NCBI RefSeq assembly: GCF_014653275.1
Contig: NZ_BNAL01000014.1
Location: forward strand, 1-63,639
Length of the DNA: 63,639 nt
Reading direction: 5' to 3'
From: Deinococcus piscis
Lineage (GTDB): Bacteria > Deinococcota > Deinococci > Deinococcales > Deinococcaceae
Part shown: positions 30,475 to 44,079 of the stretch, one piece after another
Layout of the letters: every line of letters starts with the position of its first letter
How positions within the stretch are numbered: the first letter of the stretch is position 1
The notes under the pieces: generated by a model
Told to the model about the DNA's origin: nothing
What the model saw: only the letters and a program-made list of their open reading frames with translations
The model's database searches: none
Position numbers and translations under genes: made by a program

Positions 30475-31566
30475 ATGGCAAGTTTCGTGATGGCAACCGG
30501 CGGCACCGGCGGGCATATTTATCCGGCGGTGGCCACCGCTCAGGAACTCATCAGGCGGGGGCACCACGCGGCCATCTTGGGGCAGCGCGGCGGAATGGAA
30601 GAAGGCGCAGCCGAGCGCGCAGGCCTGGAATTCTTCGGAGTAGAGGCCGGCAAGCTGGCCCGCAGTGGACAGGGACGGCCAGACCCCCGCGAGCTGCTGC
30701 GGGCGGCGGGCGGCGTGGTGCAGGCGCGGCGCTGGCTGGCTGAACGCCGACCCGCCGCAGTGGTGGGCTACGGCGGCTTTGCCAGCTTGCCGGGTGTGCT
30801 GGCGGCGCAGAGCCTGGGCATTGCCACCGTCCTGCACGAGCAAAATGCCCACCTGGGCCTCACCCAGCGCCTGGCTGCCGGACGGGCCCGCGCTGTCGCT
30901 ACCGCCTACAAAGAAGTGATCGGCCTGCCAGCGGGCAAAGGGCAACTGGTCGGCATGCCCATCCGCGAAGAACGAGTCAGCCGTGCGGAGGCGTTCGCAC
31001 GCCTGAGTGCCGCTGGTCTCCGTCTGGACCCGCAGCGCCTCACCCTGCTCGTCATGGGCGGGTCACAGGGTTCGCTGGCGCTGAATGAAGGCGTGCCCCC
31101 GGTGCTGCGCGAGGTGCTTGGCAGCGGAACACTTCACGGTGAGCCGGTGCAGGTGCTGCACTCTACCGGGCCGCGCTGGGTGGAAGCGGTCGCCCCCACT
31201 GTGGCCGACCTGCCCTGGTATCACGTCACAGGCTTTGTGGACGCGCCCTCCGCCTGGAGCGTGGCGGACCTGGGGGTGACCCGCGCTGGTACCGGCACAC
31301 TGGCCGAAGCCGCTTTCCACGGCGTGCCGCTGATCATGGTGCCGCTACCCGAATCCGCCGAAAATCACCAGTTCCACAATGCCCAGGCCGTAGAAAAAGT
31401 GGGCGCTGGCCGGTTGGTAGAGCAGAGCGCCCTCAGCCGTGATCTAGGAAAGCGGGTGCTAGAGTGTGGTCTGTCAGGCACGCGCAGCGAGATGCGGGAG
31501 GCCGCACGGCAGCGCTCCCCACAGGGTGCTGCGGCCCGGCTGGCCGATTTGGTCGAGCAGCTGTGA
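30475..31566 (+). CDS. murG: UDP-GlcNAc--lipid I transferase MurG
   Basis: 363 aa peripheral membrane GT-B glycosyltransferase that adds GlcNAc to lipid I to give lipid II. Visible are the N-terminal glycine-rich loop TGGTGGHIYPA, GYGGFASLPGV, the second loop GGSQGSLALNE, and the donor-binding stretch GTGTLAEAAFHGVPLIMVPLPESAENHQ. It begins a run of cell-wall genes and its stop overlaps a possible GTG start of murC. Confidence 0.94.
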   Translation: MASFVMATGGTGGHIYPAVATAQELIRRGHHAAILGQRGGMEEGAAERAGLEFFGVEAGKLARSGQGRPDPRELLRAAGGVVQARRWLAERRPAAVVGYGGFASLPGVLAAQSLGIATVLHEQNAHLGLTQRLAAGRARAVATAYKEVIGLPAGKGQLVGMPIREERVSRAEAFARLSAAGLRLDPQRLTLLVMGGSQGSLALNEGVPPVLREVLGSGTLHGEPVQVLHSTGPRWVEAVAPTVADLPWYHVTGFVDAPSAWSVADLGVTRAGTGTLAEAAFHGVPLIMVPLPESAENHQFHNAQAVEKVGAGRLVEQSALSRDLGKRVLECGLSGTRSEMREAARQRSPQGAAARLADLVEQL

Positions 31567-31625
31567 ATCTCTCAGACGCCTTCTTCCGCAATGATTCGTC
31601 AGCGCCTGTGCCGTCCCCTTCCACC

Positions 31626-33080
31626 ATGACCAAACTGTTTACTGCTGAACATCCCTCTCCCCGAGATACCCACATTCATCTGATGGGAATCGGCGGCATC
31701 GGCGTCAGTGCCTTTGCCCGGCTGCTCAAAGCGCGGGGTTACCACGTTTCTGGCTGTGACGCCCAGGCGTCGGAGCTGACCCGTCAGCTTGAAGCCGAGG
31801 GCATCGCGGTGCAGCTGGGCCATGACCCCGCTCACTTGCTGGCCCACGGCAGCCGCCCAGCCGCCAGCGTGTTGGTGGCTTCTGAAGCTGTGTCCAAGAC
31901 GCATCCTGAGGTGCAGGCTGCCTTAGACGCCGGGCTCAGTGTGCTGCCGCGCATGGAGCTGCTCGCGCAGTTGTTGGCCGCCTCGCCCTCTATCGGCGTG
32001 ATCGGCACGCACGGCAAGACCACCACCAGCTCCATGATTGCCGTGGCGCTGGAGGGCGCTGGCCTGGACCCCGCCGCCTTTGTGGGCGGAATTGTGCCGG
32101 AATTCGGGGCCAACGCCCGCGCCGGTCAGGGGCCTTTTGTGGCGGAAGTGGACGAATCCGACCGCCGCTTCGCGCAGCTGAGCTGTGAGACTGCCGTATT
32201 TACCAATGCCGAAGATGACCATGTGGGCGGCAACCAGGCCACCTACTGGGAAACAGTGGAGGAGCAGCACGAGGGCTTTGCGCAGTTCGTGTCGCAGGCC
32301 AAGCGGGTGTTGTACTACGCCGACTGGCAAGGCCTAGAAGGCCGCAACCTGGACCATCTGGTTGCAGGCTGCGCCGAGCAGCTGTCGTACGGGATTTCGC
32401 AGGGCTGCACCTACCGCGCCGAGAACCTGCGCCGCGATCCCGCTGGGACCAGCTTTACTGTGACCTGCCGGGGCGAGGTGCTGGGCGAAGCCCGCGTCAG
32501 CTTGCCGGGACATCACAACGCCATGAATGCACTAGCTGCGCTCGCTGTGACCCACCTGTACGGCGGCGACTTCAACCGGGCAGCACAGGCCCTGGCCGCT
32601 TTCAAGGGACCGGGCCGGCGCTGGCAGCATATCGGCGAACTGCACGGTGCACAGGTTGTGGACGACTACGCTCACAACCCCACCAAGTTGCATGCCGCTG
32701 TCCAGGCCGCTCAGCAGACCGGCCGCCGCGTCCGGGTGATTTTCCAGCCTCACCGCTACCTGCGCACGCAGCAGTCGTGGCCCCGGCTGGCCGACGCCCT
32801 GATGGACGCTGACGAGGTGATGGTGCTGGACATCGCCGCAGCGGGCGAAACCCCGATTGAGGGCATTCACGCCCAACTGATCGTGGACCGCATGAGCGGC
32901 GGCGGCCACGCAGGTGCGCGCTACTGGCCGCAGCGCGGCGACGTGGTGGACTACCTGCGCCGCACGGCTGATCAGGGCGACATTATCGTGACCATGGGAG
33001 CGGGCGACGTCTGGCAGCTGGCCCGGCAACTGGTCGAGCCGGCTGACGATCCTCTGTCACCCCTCAAGGAAGCGCGGTGA
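31626..33080 (+). CDS. murC: UDP-N-acetylmuramate--L-alanine ligase
   Basis: 484 aa cytoplasmic Mur ligase that adds the first peptide-stem residue. N-terminal UDP-binding MGIGGIGVSAFARLL, ATP loop GVIGTHGKTTTSSMIA, EVDESDRRFA, FTNAEDDHVG and the C-terminal VVDDYAHNPTKL are as expected. I chose ATG 31626 (MTKLFTAEH), which puts the GxGG loop about 20 residues in; GTG 31563, overlapping the murG stop as GTGA, would add 21 residues and is a real alternative because coupling is common here. The stop overlaps murB. Confidence 0.94.
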   Translation: MTKLFTAEHPSPRDTHIHLMGIGGIGVSAFARLLKARGYHVSGCDAQASELTRQLEAEGIAVQLGHDPAHLLAHGSRPAASVLVASEAVSKTHPEVQAALDAGLSVLPRMELLAQLLAASPSIGVIGTHGKTTTSSMIAVALEGAGLDPAAFVGGIVPEFGANARAGQGPFVAEVDESDRRFAQLSCETAVFTNAEDDHVGGNQATYWETVEEQHEGFAQFVSQAKRVLYYADWQGLEGRNLDHLVAGCAEQLSYGISQGCTYRAENLRRDPAGTSFTVTCRGEVLGEARVSLPGHHNAMNALAALAVTHLYGGDFNRAAQALAAFKGPGRRWQHIGELHGAQVVDDYAHNPTKLHAAVQAAQQTGRRVRVIFQPHRYLRTQQSWPRLADALMDADEVMVLDIAAAGETPIEGIHAQLIVDRMSGGGHAGARYWPQRGDVVDYLRRTADQGDIIVTMGAGDVWQLARQLVEPADDPLSPLKEAR

Positions 33081-34006
33081 GCGCCGTCCTTCCTGCCCAG
33101 CCCTCCCCCAGCCGCTTAGGCACCCGCGTGGAGCGCCAGCCACTGGCCCGCTACACCACCGTCGGCGTAGGCGGTGAAGCCGAAATCTGGTTTGTGGAGA
33201 CGCTCGAAGCGCTGGCTGAAGCGGTGGAGCAGCCTTACCGCATCCTGGGCGGCGGCAGCAACTTGGTGATTGACGACAGTGGTGTACCTGAGCGCGTGAT
33301 TCGGCTGTCTGGCCCACTGGCCAAAGCTGACCTGACACCTGACCCCGAGCTGAGCGACCCGGCCAGCGGAATGATCGTGACCGGCTGGGTAGGCGGCGGC
33401 ACACCTTTGCCGGGACTGCTCCGCAAGTTGCAGGCGCTGGGCTGGAGCAACCTGGAAGGCACAGTCGGCATCCCGGGTCAGGTGGGCGGCTCAGTGTGGA
33501 TGAACGCTGGCACCCGCTTTGGCGAGATGTTCGACGGCCTACACACCATTGAAATCGTGACGCCTGAGGGTGTGCGCCAAGTCACCCCCGACGATCTGAA
33601 CTGGGGCTACCGCAACAGTGACATTCCGCGTGGTCATATTGTGTCGCGGGTGCGGCTCCGCTTGCAGCAAAGTACCCCCGAAGCCGTACGTGAGCGCATG
33701 GATCAGGCCGACGCAGCGCGCAAAGGCCAGCCCAAGATGAAGACCCCCGGTTGCGCCTTCAAAAACCCTGGCGGCGTGAGTGCCGGCTTGCTGATTGACC
33801 GCGCCGGGCTCAAGGGCGAGCAGATCGGGCAAGCCCGCATTGCCCCTGAGCACGGGAATTTCATTGTGAATCTGGGCGGAGCCACCGCCGCCGACGTGCT
33901 GGGCTTGCTGCGGCTGATCAAAGGCCGACTGGCTCCCGAGCTGAGTGGCCCACTGGAACTGGAATACGAGATCTGGCCTGAAGAAGCGGCAGCTGACCTG
34001 CGCTAA
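33077..34006 (+). CDS. murB: UDP-N-acetylenolpyruvoylglucosamine reductase
   Basis: 309 aa FAD enzyme that reduces UDP-enolpyruvyl-GlcNAc to UDP-MurNAc. GTG 33077 overlaps the murC stop (GTGA). FAD-binding segments YTTVGVGGEAEIW and RILGGGSNLVIDDSG are near the N-terminus, then NLEGTVGIPGQVGGSVWMNAG, YRNSDI, and GCAFKNPGGVSAGLLID, where Cys stands at the general-acid position that is Ser in E. coli. LARIAPEHGNF-like AQARIAPEHGNFIVN holds the C-terminal Glu. Confidence 0.94.
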   Translation: MSAVLPAQPSPSRLGTRVERQPLARYTTVGVGGEAEIWFVETLEALAEAVEQPYRILGGGSNLVIDDSGVPERVIRLSGPLAKADLTPDPELSDPASGMIVTGWVGGGTPLPGLLRKLQALGWSNLEGTVGIPGQVGGSVWMNAGTRFGEMFDGLHTIEIVTPEGVRQVTPDDLNWGYRNSDIPRGHIVSRVRLRLQQSTPEAVRERMDQADAARKGQPKMKTPGCAFKNPGGVSAGLLIDRAGLKGEQIGQARIAPEHGNFIVNLGGATAADVLGLLRLIKGRLAPELSGPLELEYEIWPEEAAADLR

Positions 34007-34017
34007 AGCAGTTGGCA

Positions 34018-34035
34018 AAAAGATACATATCTTTT
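34018..34035. promoter_or_regulatory. 18-bp palindrome between murB and ftsQ
   Basis: AAAAGATA (34018-34025), CA, TATCTTTT (34028-34035): perfect 8-bp arms. It is AT-rich in a GC-rich window, lies 12 nt after the murB stop and 190 nt before ftsQ, so it could be an operator or a weak terminator ending in TTTT. Confidence 0.5.
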
Positions 34036-34223
34036 GAACGGGCGAGTACAACACATGGAGTCGGGTGGAGAATAAGTGCTTTCCCGACGCCATCTCATCG
34101 GGACCTCTACGGCAGCAGGGAATGTCTCTCATTGGCTGTATCTTCTGCACTTTGCGAACAGCGCCTTAGCAGGGCTGTATCAGAATGCGATTTATCTCAC
34201 GGCAAAACAGTTAAGATGGGTTT

Positions 34224-36724
<2,501 letters not shown>

Positions 36725-36866
36725 GCCTCATTGTCCGCCGCGCTACACTGCGCAAGTCGTCATGTCCCCAACCGCTGCGAGGCTCTCCGCAGGCCAGATA
36801 CACCGATACAGAGAGCCTCTCAGCCACCCTGGGCAGCCTTATTGCCCACCCCCAAAGGAGTCAGAT

Positions 36867-37922
36867 ATGGAAGCTGCCAAAATTCGCGTAATTGGACTGG
36901 GCGGAGCCGGCAACAATGCCGTGAACCGCATGATCGAATCGGGCCTGGACGGTGTGGAATTCATCGCCGGCAACACCGACGCGCAGGTGCTCGCCAAGAG
37001 CCACGCGGAGATACGGATTCAGTTGGGTGACCGCCTGACCCGTGGTCTGGGCGCTGGGGCCAATCCCGAAGTGGGTGAGCAGGCTGCCATGGAGGACAAA
37101 GAGCGCATCAAGGAGTACCTGGACGGCACCGACATGCTGTTTATCACGGCAGGTATGGGCGGCGGCACCGGCACCGGCTCTGCGCCTGTTGTGGCTGAAA
37201 TTGCCCGTGAAATGGGCATCCTGAGCGTTGCTATCGTGACCCGTCCCTTCAAGTTTGAAGGCCCCAAGCGTCAGCGCGTGGCCGAAGAGGGCATCGCCAA
37301 GCTGGCCGAGCGCGTGGACGGCATGATCGTGGTCAACAACGAGAAACTGCTGACCGCCATTGACAAGAAGGTGTCGTTCCGCGAAGCCTTCCTCATTGCT
37401 GACCGGGTGCTGTACTTCGGCGTCAAAGGCATCAGCGACGTGATCAATGTAGAGGGTATGATCAACCTTGACTTTGCCGACGTGCGCAACCTGCTGAGCA
37501 ACTCGGGCACCATCCTGATGGGGATCGGCGCGGGCCGGGGCGACAAGATGGTCGAAGAAGCCGCCATGACGGCCATTCACTCGCCGCTGCTGGAGCGCGG
37601 GATCGAGGGTGCCAGCCGCATTCTGGTGAACGTCACCGGCTCTTACGACCTGAGCATGAACGACGCCAACGAGATTCTGGAACGTGTGCGCGAAGCCACT
37701 GGCCGAGAAGACCCAGATGTGTTGTTCGGCATCACTCCTGACGAAGCGGCGGGCGATGAAGTGCGCGTCACCGTGATTGCCACCGGCTTTGACGACGGTC
37801 CTTTTGACGGCAGCAGCAGCTTTGACAACATCGTGCGCCCGGTCCGTACCGGCAGCTCCGCAGCCTATGACCCCAAGGACTACGATATTCCCGCGTTCCT
37901 GCGGAATGTGGGCCGCGACTGA
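36867..37922 (+). CDS. ftsZ: Cell division protein FtsZ
   Basis: 351 aa tubulin-like GTPase forming the Z-ring. IRVIGLGGAGNNAVNRM, GQVL-like NTDAQVLA, the tubulin signature GGGTGTGSAPVVAE, and FNVEGMINLDFADVRNLL (synergy loop region as VINVEGMINLDFADV) are present. The disordered linker is very short (GSSAAYDPKD) before the C-terminal peptide DIPAFLRNVGRD that binds FtsA. ATG 36867 has AAAGGAG at 7 nt, one of the strongest SDs in the window, fitting high expression. TACACT at about 36742 could be an additional promoter between ftsA and ftsZ. Confidence 0.97.
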   Translation: MEAAKIRVIGLGGAGNNAVNRMIESGLDGVEFIAGNTDAQVLAKSHAEIRIQLGDRLTRGLGAGANPEVGEQAAMEDKERIKEYLDGTDMLFITAGMGGGTGTGSAPVVAEIAREMGILSVAIVTRPFKFEGPKRQRVAEEGIAKLAERVDGMIVVNNEKLLTAIDKKVSFREAFLIADRVLYFGVKGISDVINVEGMINLDFADVRNLLSNSGTILMGIGAGRGDKMVEEAAMTAIHSPLLERGIEGASRILVNVTGSYDLSMNDANEILERVREATGREDPDVLFGITPDEAAGDEVRVTVIATGFDDGPFDGSSSFDNIVRPVRTGSSAAYDPKDYDIPAFLRNVGRD

Positions 37923-37939
37923 ACCACTAGAATGGAGCC

Positions 37940-38401
37940 ATGACTCCTGAACCTTCCTCTCCCCTGCCCTGGCCTGCGGCGGGGGACTTTGTTTGGCACG
38001 CGGAGGACATAGACCCAGCGCGGCCAAGCCTGATGATGTTCTTCCACCTGGAATGCGCAGGTTGCGTGTCACGCGGCATTCCCTTTATGAAGCGGCTGCA
38101 TGCACAGTACGGGGAACAGGTGAACTTCGTCGCAGTGCATACCTCACGCGGCCACCGGCACTTGGACCGCGAGGAGATTTTGCCCACGCTGCTGCACTTT
38201 GCCCAGAAATTTGCCCGGCTGCCTTTTCCAGTGGCGCTGGATGTGGACGGCTCACTGGCCGAGGCTTACGCCACCGAAGGCACGCCGCACTGGACCGCTC
38301 TGGAAGGTGGGGAAGTGGTGCGCTCTATCTACGGCAGTCAGGACAATGCGCAGACCCGGCTGGAATACTGGCTGGCCGAAGTGACCCAGGGAGCGGGATG
38401 A
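37940..38401 (+). CDS. Thioredoxin-like protein
   Basis: 153 aa thioredoxin-fold protein. The FFHLECAGCVSRGIPFMKRL stretch holds a CAGC motif in the redox position; FVAVHTSR, FPVALDVDGSLAEAYATEGTPHW (cis-Pro region) follow the TlpA/ResA pattern. There is no signal peptide or anchor, so it is probably cytoplasmic. TAGAAT (37928-37933) lies 6 nt before the ATG. Its stop overlaps the ADP-ribosylglycohydrolase start (ATGA). Confidence 0.82.
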   Translation: MTPEPSSPLPWPAAGDFVWHAEDIDPARPSLMMFFHLECAGCVSRGIPFMKRLHAQYGEQVNFVAVHTSRGHRHLDREEILPTLLHFAQKFARLPFPVALDVDGSLAEAYATEGTPHWTALEGGEVVRSIYGSQDNAQTRLEYWLAEVTQGAG

Positions 38402-39387
38402 ACCGCCGCCTCAACACCTTATTTGCCCTGACCGCCGCCGACGCCCTGGCTGCCGCCACAGAGTTCAAGACCCCGCAGGCCATCCGCCAGCGGTACGGCG
38501 AGACCTTCCGCGAGTATCAGGAGGGCAGTGTCTTCGGATTCGCACCCGGCGAGGCCACCGACGACAGCCAGATGGTGGCGGCGACCCTGCTGGGCTACGC
38601 CCGCAGCGAAGGGCAACGTGAGAAAGAGTTGAGCGGCGTGCTGGCGGGCCTCCGCGACTGGCTAAGTACCCGCCCGCCGGACGTGGGCGGCCTGACCCGC
38701 AGCGCACTCGGATACGGCACGCTGGACGGGGGTGTCCGGGCCTGGCAGGCCAGCGGGTATGGGAGTGCGGGCAACGGCGGCCTGATGCGAATTGCCGCTG
38801 TCTGGCTGGCAGGCTTCAGTGGCGAGGAGCTGGCCCGTCAGAGCGTGCTGGTCACGGCCCTGACCCACGCCGACCCGCGCTGCGTGTACGCCTCTGTCTT
38901 TTTCACTGGTCTGCTGGAAGCGCTGAGCCAGGATGAGCCACTCGCCCGCGCCGCTGCCCACGGCCTGGCGCTGCTGGAACAGGTGGACGCCCGCGCCGTG
39001 ATGCTGGACGCAGGGCTGTTCGAGATAGAAAGCCGCGCCGCTTATGCCGAGTTTGGTGAGCACAGCCGCTCAGCCCGTGGGCAGGTGCGCGAACGGGTCC
39101 GCAGCGGCTTGGAGGGACACCTCACCTCGCAGAGCGGCTACGTGTTGGACACGCTGGAAGCAGCCCTGGCCCATGCCCGCGCCGACGACTGGCTGGGCTG
39201 CATCGAACCTGCCGCGCTGCTGGGCGACGACTCCGACACGGTGGCCTGCGTGGCTGGGGCGATTGCTGGAGCACGGGGTCTGAAGGTGCCGGAGCACTTG
39301 CTGCCGCCGCTGCGACTGGGCCACTCCTGGCCGGGGTGGGAGCGGGAGTGGAGCTGCGTGGAACATTATCCAGGGCTGCTGGCGTAA
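38398..39387 (+). CDS. ADP-ribosylglycohydrolase family protein
   Basis: 329 aa ARH/DraG-type hydrolase that removes ADP-ribose from proteins or small molecules using two metals. Metal motifs: FAPGEATDDSQMVAATLLG near the N-terminus and LLGDDSDTVACVAGAIAGA near the C-terminus; GSAGNGGLMRIAAVWL and LTHADPRCVYAS are also family hallmarks. ATG 38398 overlaps the upstream thioredoxin-like stop. The substrate is unknown. Coupling to a redox protein is unusual and may point to a shared stress role. Confidence 0.9.
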   Translation: MNRRLNTLFALTAADALAAATEFKTPQAIRQRYGETFREYQEGSVFGFAPGEATDDSQMVAATLLGYARSEGQREKELSGVLAGLRDWLSTRPPDVGGLTRSALGYGTLDGGVRAWQASGYGSAGNGGLMRIAAVWLAGFSGEELARQSVLVTALTHADPRCVYASVFFTGLLEALSQDEPLARAAAHGLALLEQVDARAVMLDAGLFEIESRAAYAEFGEHSRSARGQVRERVRSGLEGHLTSQSGYVLDTLEAALAHARADDWLGCIEPAALLGDDSDTVACVAGAIAGARGLKVPEHLLPPLRLGHSWPGWEREWSCVEHYPGLLA

Positions 39388-39401
39388 CCGAGGAGCAGTT
39401 C

Positions 39402-39965
39402 TTGCAACTGGTCCAGCGTAACTCGGTCAATGCCGAGATTCTGGCCCGGCTGCCCCGTCTGGAAGCGGTGGCGTCACAGGTGATGCTGGTGGGCGGCAGC
39501 CTCTTTCAGACGGTCTGGAACGTGCTGAGCGATGAACCTCCTGAGGCCAGAATTCGGGACTATGACCTGTTTTACTGGGAAGCAGATACCAGCTATCAAG
39601 CCGAAGACTATGCCATTAGGCAGGCTGAAGAGCTCTTCAGGGACCTGCCTGCCGAAATTCAACTGCGAAATCAGGCCAGGGTTCACCTCTGGTTCCAGGA
39701 GAAGTAAGGGCAAACCCGGCCGCCCTTGCTAACGGCCAGAGCAGGTGTGCAGCAGTTCCTCGCCGGCTGCACCTGTGTCGGCGTCACTGCGGCGGGCGAA
39801 CTGTATGCCCCTTATGGCCTGGACGAACTGGCCGCCGGACAGCTCACACTCAACCCTTTAAACCGTACCCCAGACCTCTTTTTGCCCAAAGCCAAAGACT
39901 ACCGGGCGCGCTGGCCCTGGTTGACCATTCACGCGCCCGATTGGCTGGCTGAAGGTGGGGCCTAA
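39402..39965 (+). pseudogene. Nucleotidyltransferase family (NTP_transf_6), interrupted by an in-frame stop
   Basis: Translation gives VMLVGGSLFQTVWNVL, RIRDYDLFYWEAD (the DxD) and IQLRNQARVHLWFQEK, then TAA at 39705-39707; the same frame continues GQTRPPLLTARAG, TCVGVTAAGELYAPYGLDEL and ends at 39965. Both halves together match the NTP_transf_6 (PF06042) layout, where Phe or Tyr usually follows the Lys; TAC/TAT to TAA explains the break. The likely start is TTG 39402, with GAGGAG 6 nt before it; GTG 39336 is possible. GC is lower than in the neighbours, hinting at foreign origin. It overlaps nothing else. Confidence 0.8.
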
Positions 39966-40087
39966 GTACCTCGCACCTCACATTTCGAGTTTCCGGAAGA
40001 ACACCGGAACCTCTTCATCCCCGGTGCGACGCACTTTTTTCGGGTACTCGCTTCGCTCGGTTAATCTAAAGATTAACTTCGATGTAC

Positions 40088-40092
<5 letters not shown>
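39961..40092. repeat. 132-bp segment bounded by 14-bp imperfect inverted repeats
   Basis: The ends read CCTAAGTACCTCGC (39961-39974) and, on the opposite strand, CCTAAGTACATCGA (40092-40079). Inside are a second inverted pair (TCGCACC 39971-39977 with GGTGCGA 40022-40028) and the palindrome TTAATCT-AA-AGATTAA (40061-40076). The stop codons of both convergent genes (the nucleotidyltransferase at 39963-39965 and ppk at 40088-40090) are the TAA inside the terminal repeats. It could be a miniature mobile element, a small noncoding repeat or a complex bidirectional terminator. Confidence 0.6.
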
Positions 40093-42406
<2,314 letters not shown>

Positions 42407-42478
42407 GTGTACCTCAGGGCAAGAACAGGAAAAAGGTAGGTGTGAGGGGCCAAAAGCACTTCTATTAGACCGGGGTGG

Positions 42479-42506
42479 CGTCACTGTACTGTCAGCACAA
42501 AGTCAG
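42479..42506 (-). promoter_or_regulatory. Pho-box-like direct repeats upstream of ppk
   Basis: Minus strand: CTGACT (42506-42501), TTGTG, CTGACA (42495-42490), GTACA, GTGACG (42484-42479). The period is exactly 11 bp. Eleven nt further on is TAATAG, a possible -10, the spacing typical of Pho-activated promoters. The same CTGACA-N5-CTGACA arrangement precedes phoU at 57761. Confidence 0.55.
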
Positions 42507-42586
42507 CTGGCAAGAGCCGCCTAAAAGTCTGTATACGAACTGGGCTGCTCCCTCCCCGAAAGGCCTGCCAAAGCGGTCCAACAACA

Positions 42587-42613
42587 GAAAAGAGCCGCCA
42601 GGCGACTCTCTTT
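42587..42613 (-). terminator. Terminator after fabF
   Basis: Minus strand AGAGTCGCC and GGCGGCTCT pair (one mismatch) with a one-base loop and are followed by TTTTC. Confidence 0.7.
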
Positions 42614-42657
42614 GCTCCCCTAGACCATCTGCTTTCCCAAACCGGGTGGCCGGTGGC

Positions 42658-43896
42658 TCAAATCCGGCCAAACAGCAGCGCGGCGTTTTGCCCGCCAAAA
42701 GCGAACGAGTTGCTCAGGGCATATTGCACCTGCTGCTCACGCGCTCCCTCTGCGATGTAGTCCAGGTCGCACTGGGGGTCGGGGTTGGTCAGGTTGATGG
42801 TGGGGGGCAGGATACCGTCACTCAGCGCCTGGGCCACAGCAATCGCTTCTACCGCGCCCGCCGCGCCCAGCAGGTGGCCGGTCATGGACTTGGTGGAGCT
42901 GACCGCCAACTTGTAGGCATGCTCGCCAAACACGTGCTTGATACCCTGGGTTTCATGCAGGTCGTTGGCCGGGGTGGAGGTGCCGTGGGCATTGATGTAG
43001 CCCACCTGCTCCGGGTTGACACCCGCCGTCCGCAGGGCCATACGCATGGCCAGCTGCGCACCTGCGCCCTGAGGTGCGGGCATGGTGATGTGGTGCGCGT
43101 CGGCGCTCACGCCAAAGCCCAGGATTTCGGCGTAGATGTGGGCCCCGCGCTTTTTGGCGGTTTCGTACTCCTCTAGCAGGACCACGCCAGCCCCTTCACC
43201 CATCACAAAGCCGTCACGCTCGGCGTCAAAAGGACGGCTGGCGGCCTGGGGGTCGTCGTTGCGGGTGCTGAGCGCCTTCATGTTGGCAAAGCCGCCCATG
43301 GCCAGCGGCACGATGCTGGCCTCGGTGCCGCCCGCAAACATCCGGTCTGCCAGCCCCAGAGCAATGTAGCGGGCGGCTTCGCCAATTGAGCCAGTGCCGG
43401 TGGCGCAGGCCGTAACCACCGTGGAGCTGGGGCCTGTCGCCCCGTAGCGCATGGCGACATGCCCGGTGCTCATGTTGGCAATCATCATGGGAATGAACAT
43501 GGGGCTGATGCGCCCCGCGCCCCGCTCAAAGCTGACGCGGGCCTGCGCCTCGAAGGTTTCCATGCCGCCGATGCCGCTGCCCACGATGGCCCCGGTGCGC
43601 TCACCAGCCACATCTTCACGGGTCAGGCCGCTGTCTTGCAGGGCCAGGTCGGCAGCCACCAGAGCGAACTGCACCACCCGGTCCAGGCGGCGGGCTTCCT
43701 TGGCGTCCAGCCAGGGCGAGAGGTCGTCCCCCACTTCGCCAGCAATCTTGCTGGCAATCTCGCTGGGGTCAAAGCGGGTAATCGGGCCTATGCCGCTTTT
43801 GCCAGCGCGCTGGGCCTGGGCAAAAGCGTCTCTGCCAGTGCCGATAGGGGTCACGGGGCCGAGTCCGGTCATCACGACGCGTTTCAGTTCAGTCAT
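42658..43896 (-). CDS. fabF: Beta-ketoacyl-ACP synthase II
   Basis: 412 aa condensing enzyme for chain elongation in type II fatty-acid synthesis. Catalytic Cys in VTACATGTGSIGEA, the first His in INAHGTSTPANDLHE, the second in KSMTGHLLGAAGAVE; NSFAFGGQNAALLF at the C-terminus. ATG 43896 has AAGGA upstream; a 42-codon open extension is rejected. It is the last gene of the fab cluster, separated from acpP by a long stem-loop. Confidence 0.96.
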   Translation of the reverse strand: MTELKRVVMTGLGPVTPIGTGRDAFAQAQRAGKSGIGPITRFDPSEIASKIAGEVGDDLSPWLDAKEARRLDRVVQFALVAADLALQDSGLTREDVAGERTGAIVGSGIGGMETFEAQARVSFERGAGRISPMFIPMMIANMSTGHVAMRYGATGPSSTVVTACATGTGSIGEAARYIALGLADRMFAGGTEASIVPLAMGGFANMKALSTRNDDPQAASRPFDAERDGFVMGEGAGVVLLEEYETAKKRGAHIYAEILGFGVSADAHHITMPAPQGAGAQLAMRMALRTAGVNPEQVGYINAHGTSTPANDLHETQGIKHVFGEHAYKLAVSSTKSMTGHLLGAAGAVEAIAVAQALSDGILPPTINLTNPDPQCDLDYIAEGAREQQVQYALSNSFAFGGQNAALLFGRI

Positions 43897-43975
43897 GGTT
43901 GTCCATCCTTGATGAATGTGAGGAGTAGTGCGGGCCATGCGGGCAGGAGGCAGGCCAGCGAAGCACATAAGCAGA

Positions 43976-44014
43976 CGAGAGACAAAGGCCCAGCGTGGGG
44001 TGCTTTGTCTCTCG
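43976..44014 (-). terminator. Stem-loop between acpP and fabF
   Basis: CGAGAGACAAAG (43976-43987) pairs perfectly with CTTTGTCTCTCG (44003-44014). No U-run follows, so it may be an attenuator or RNA-stability element that lets acpP accumulate above fabF. Confidence 0.55.
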
Positions 44015-44079
44015 CGGGCCACAGATGCGGCAAAGATCAGGAGCTGGGCCGGGAGCGCACTTGGCCCCCAGCGGGAAAT

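Noticed and set aside
34007..34223. Radiation/desiccation response motif (RDRM) between murB and ftsQ
   Set aside because: The palindrome there has different arms (AAAAGATA/TATCTTTT) from the TTATG...CATAA type I know; no RDRM was seen at ruvB, dnaB or the helicase either.
36861..38072. 403-codon minus-strand frame across ftsZ
   Set aside because: Antisense to ftsZ; low-complexity product.
39702..39728. Frameshift explanation for the split nucleotidyltransferase
   Set aside because: Both halves are in the same frame; a single stop codon separates them.
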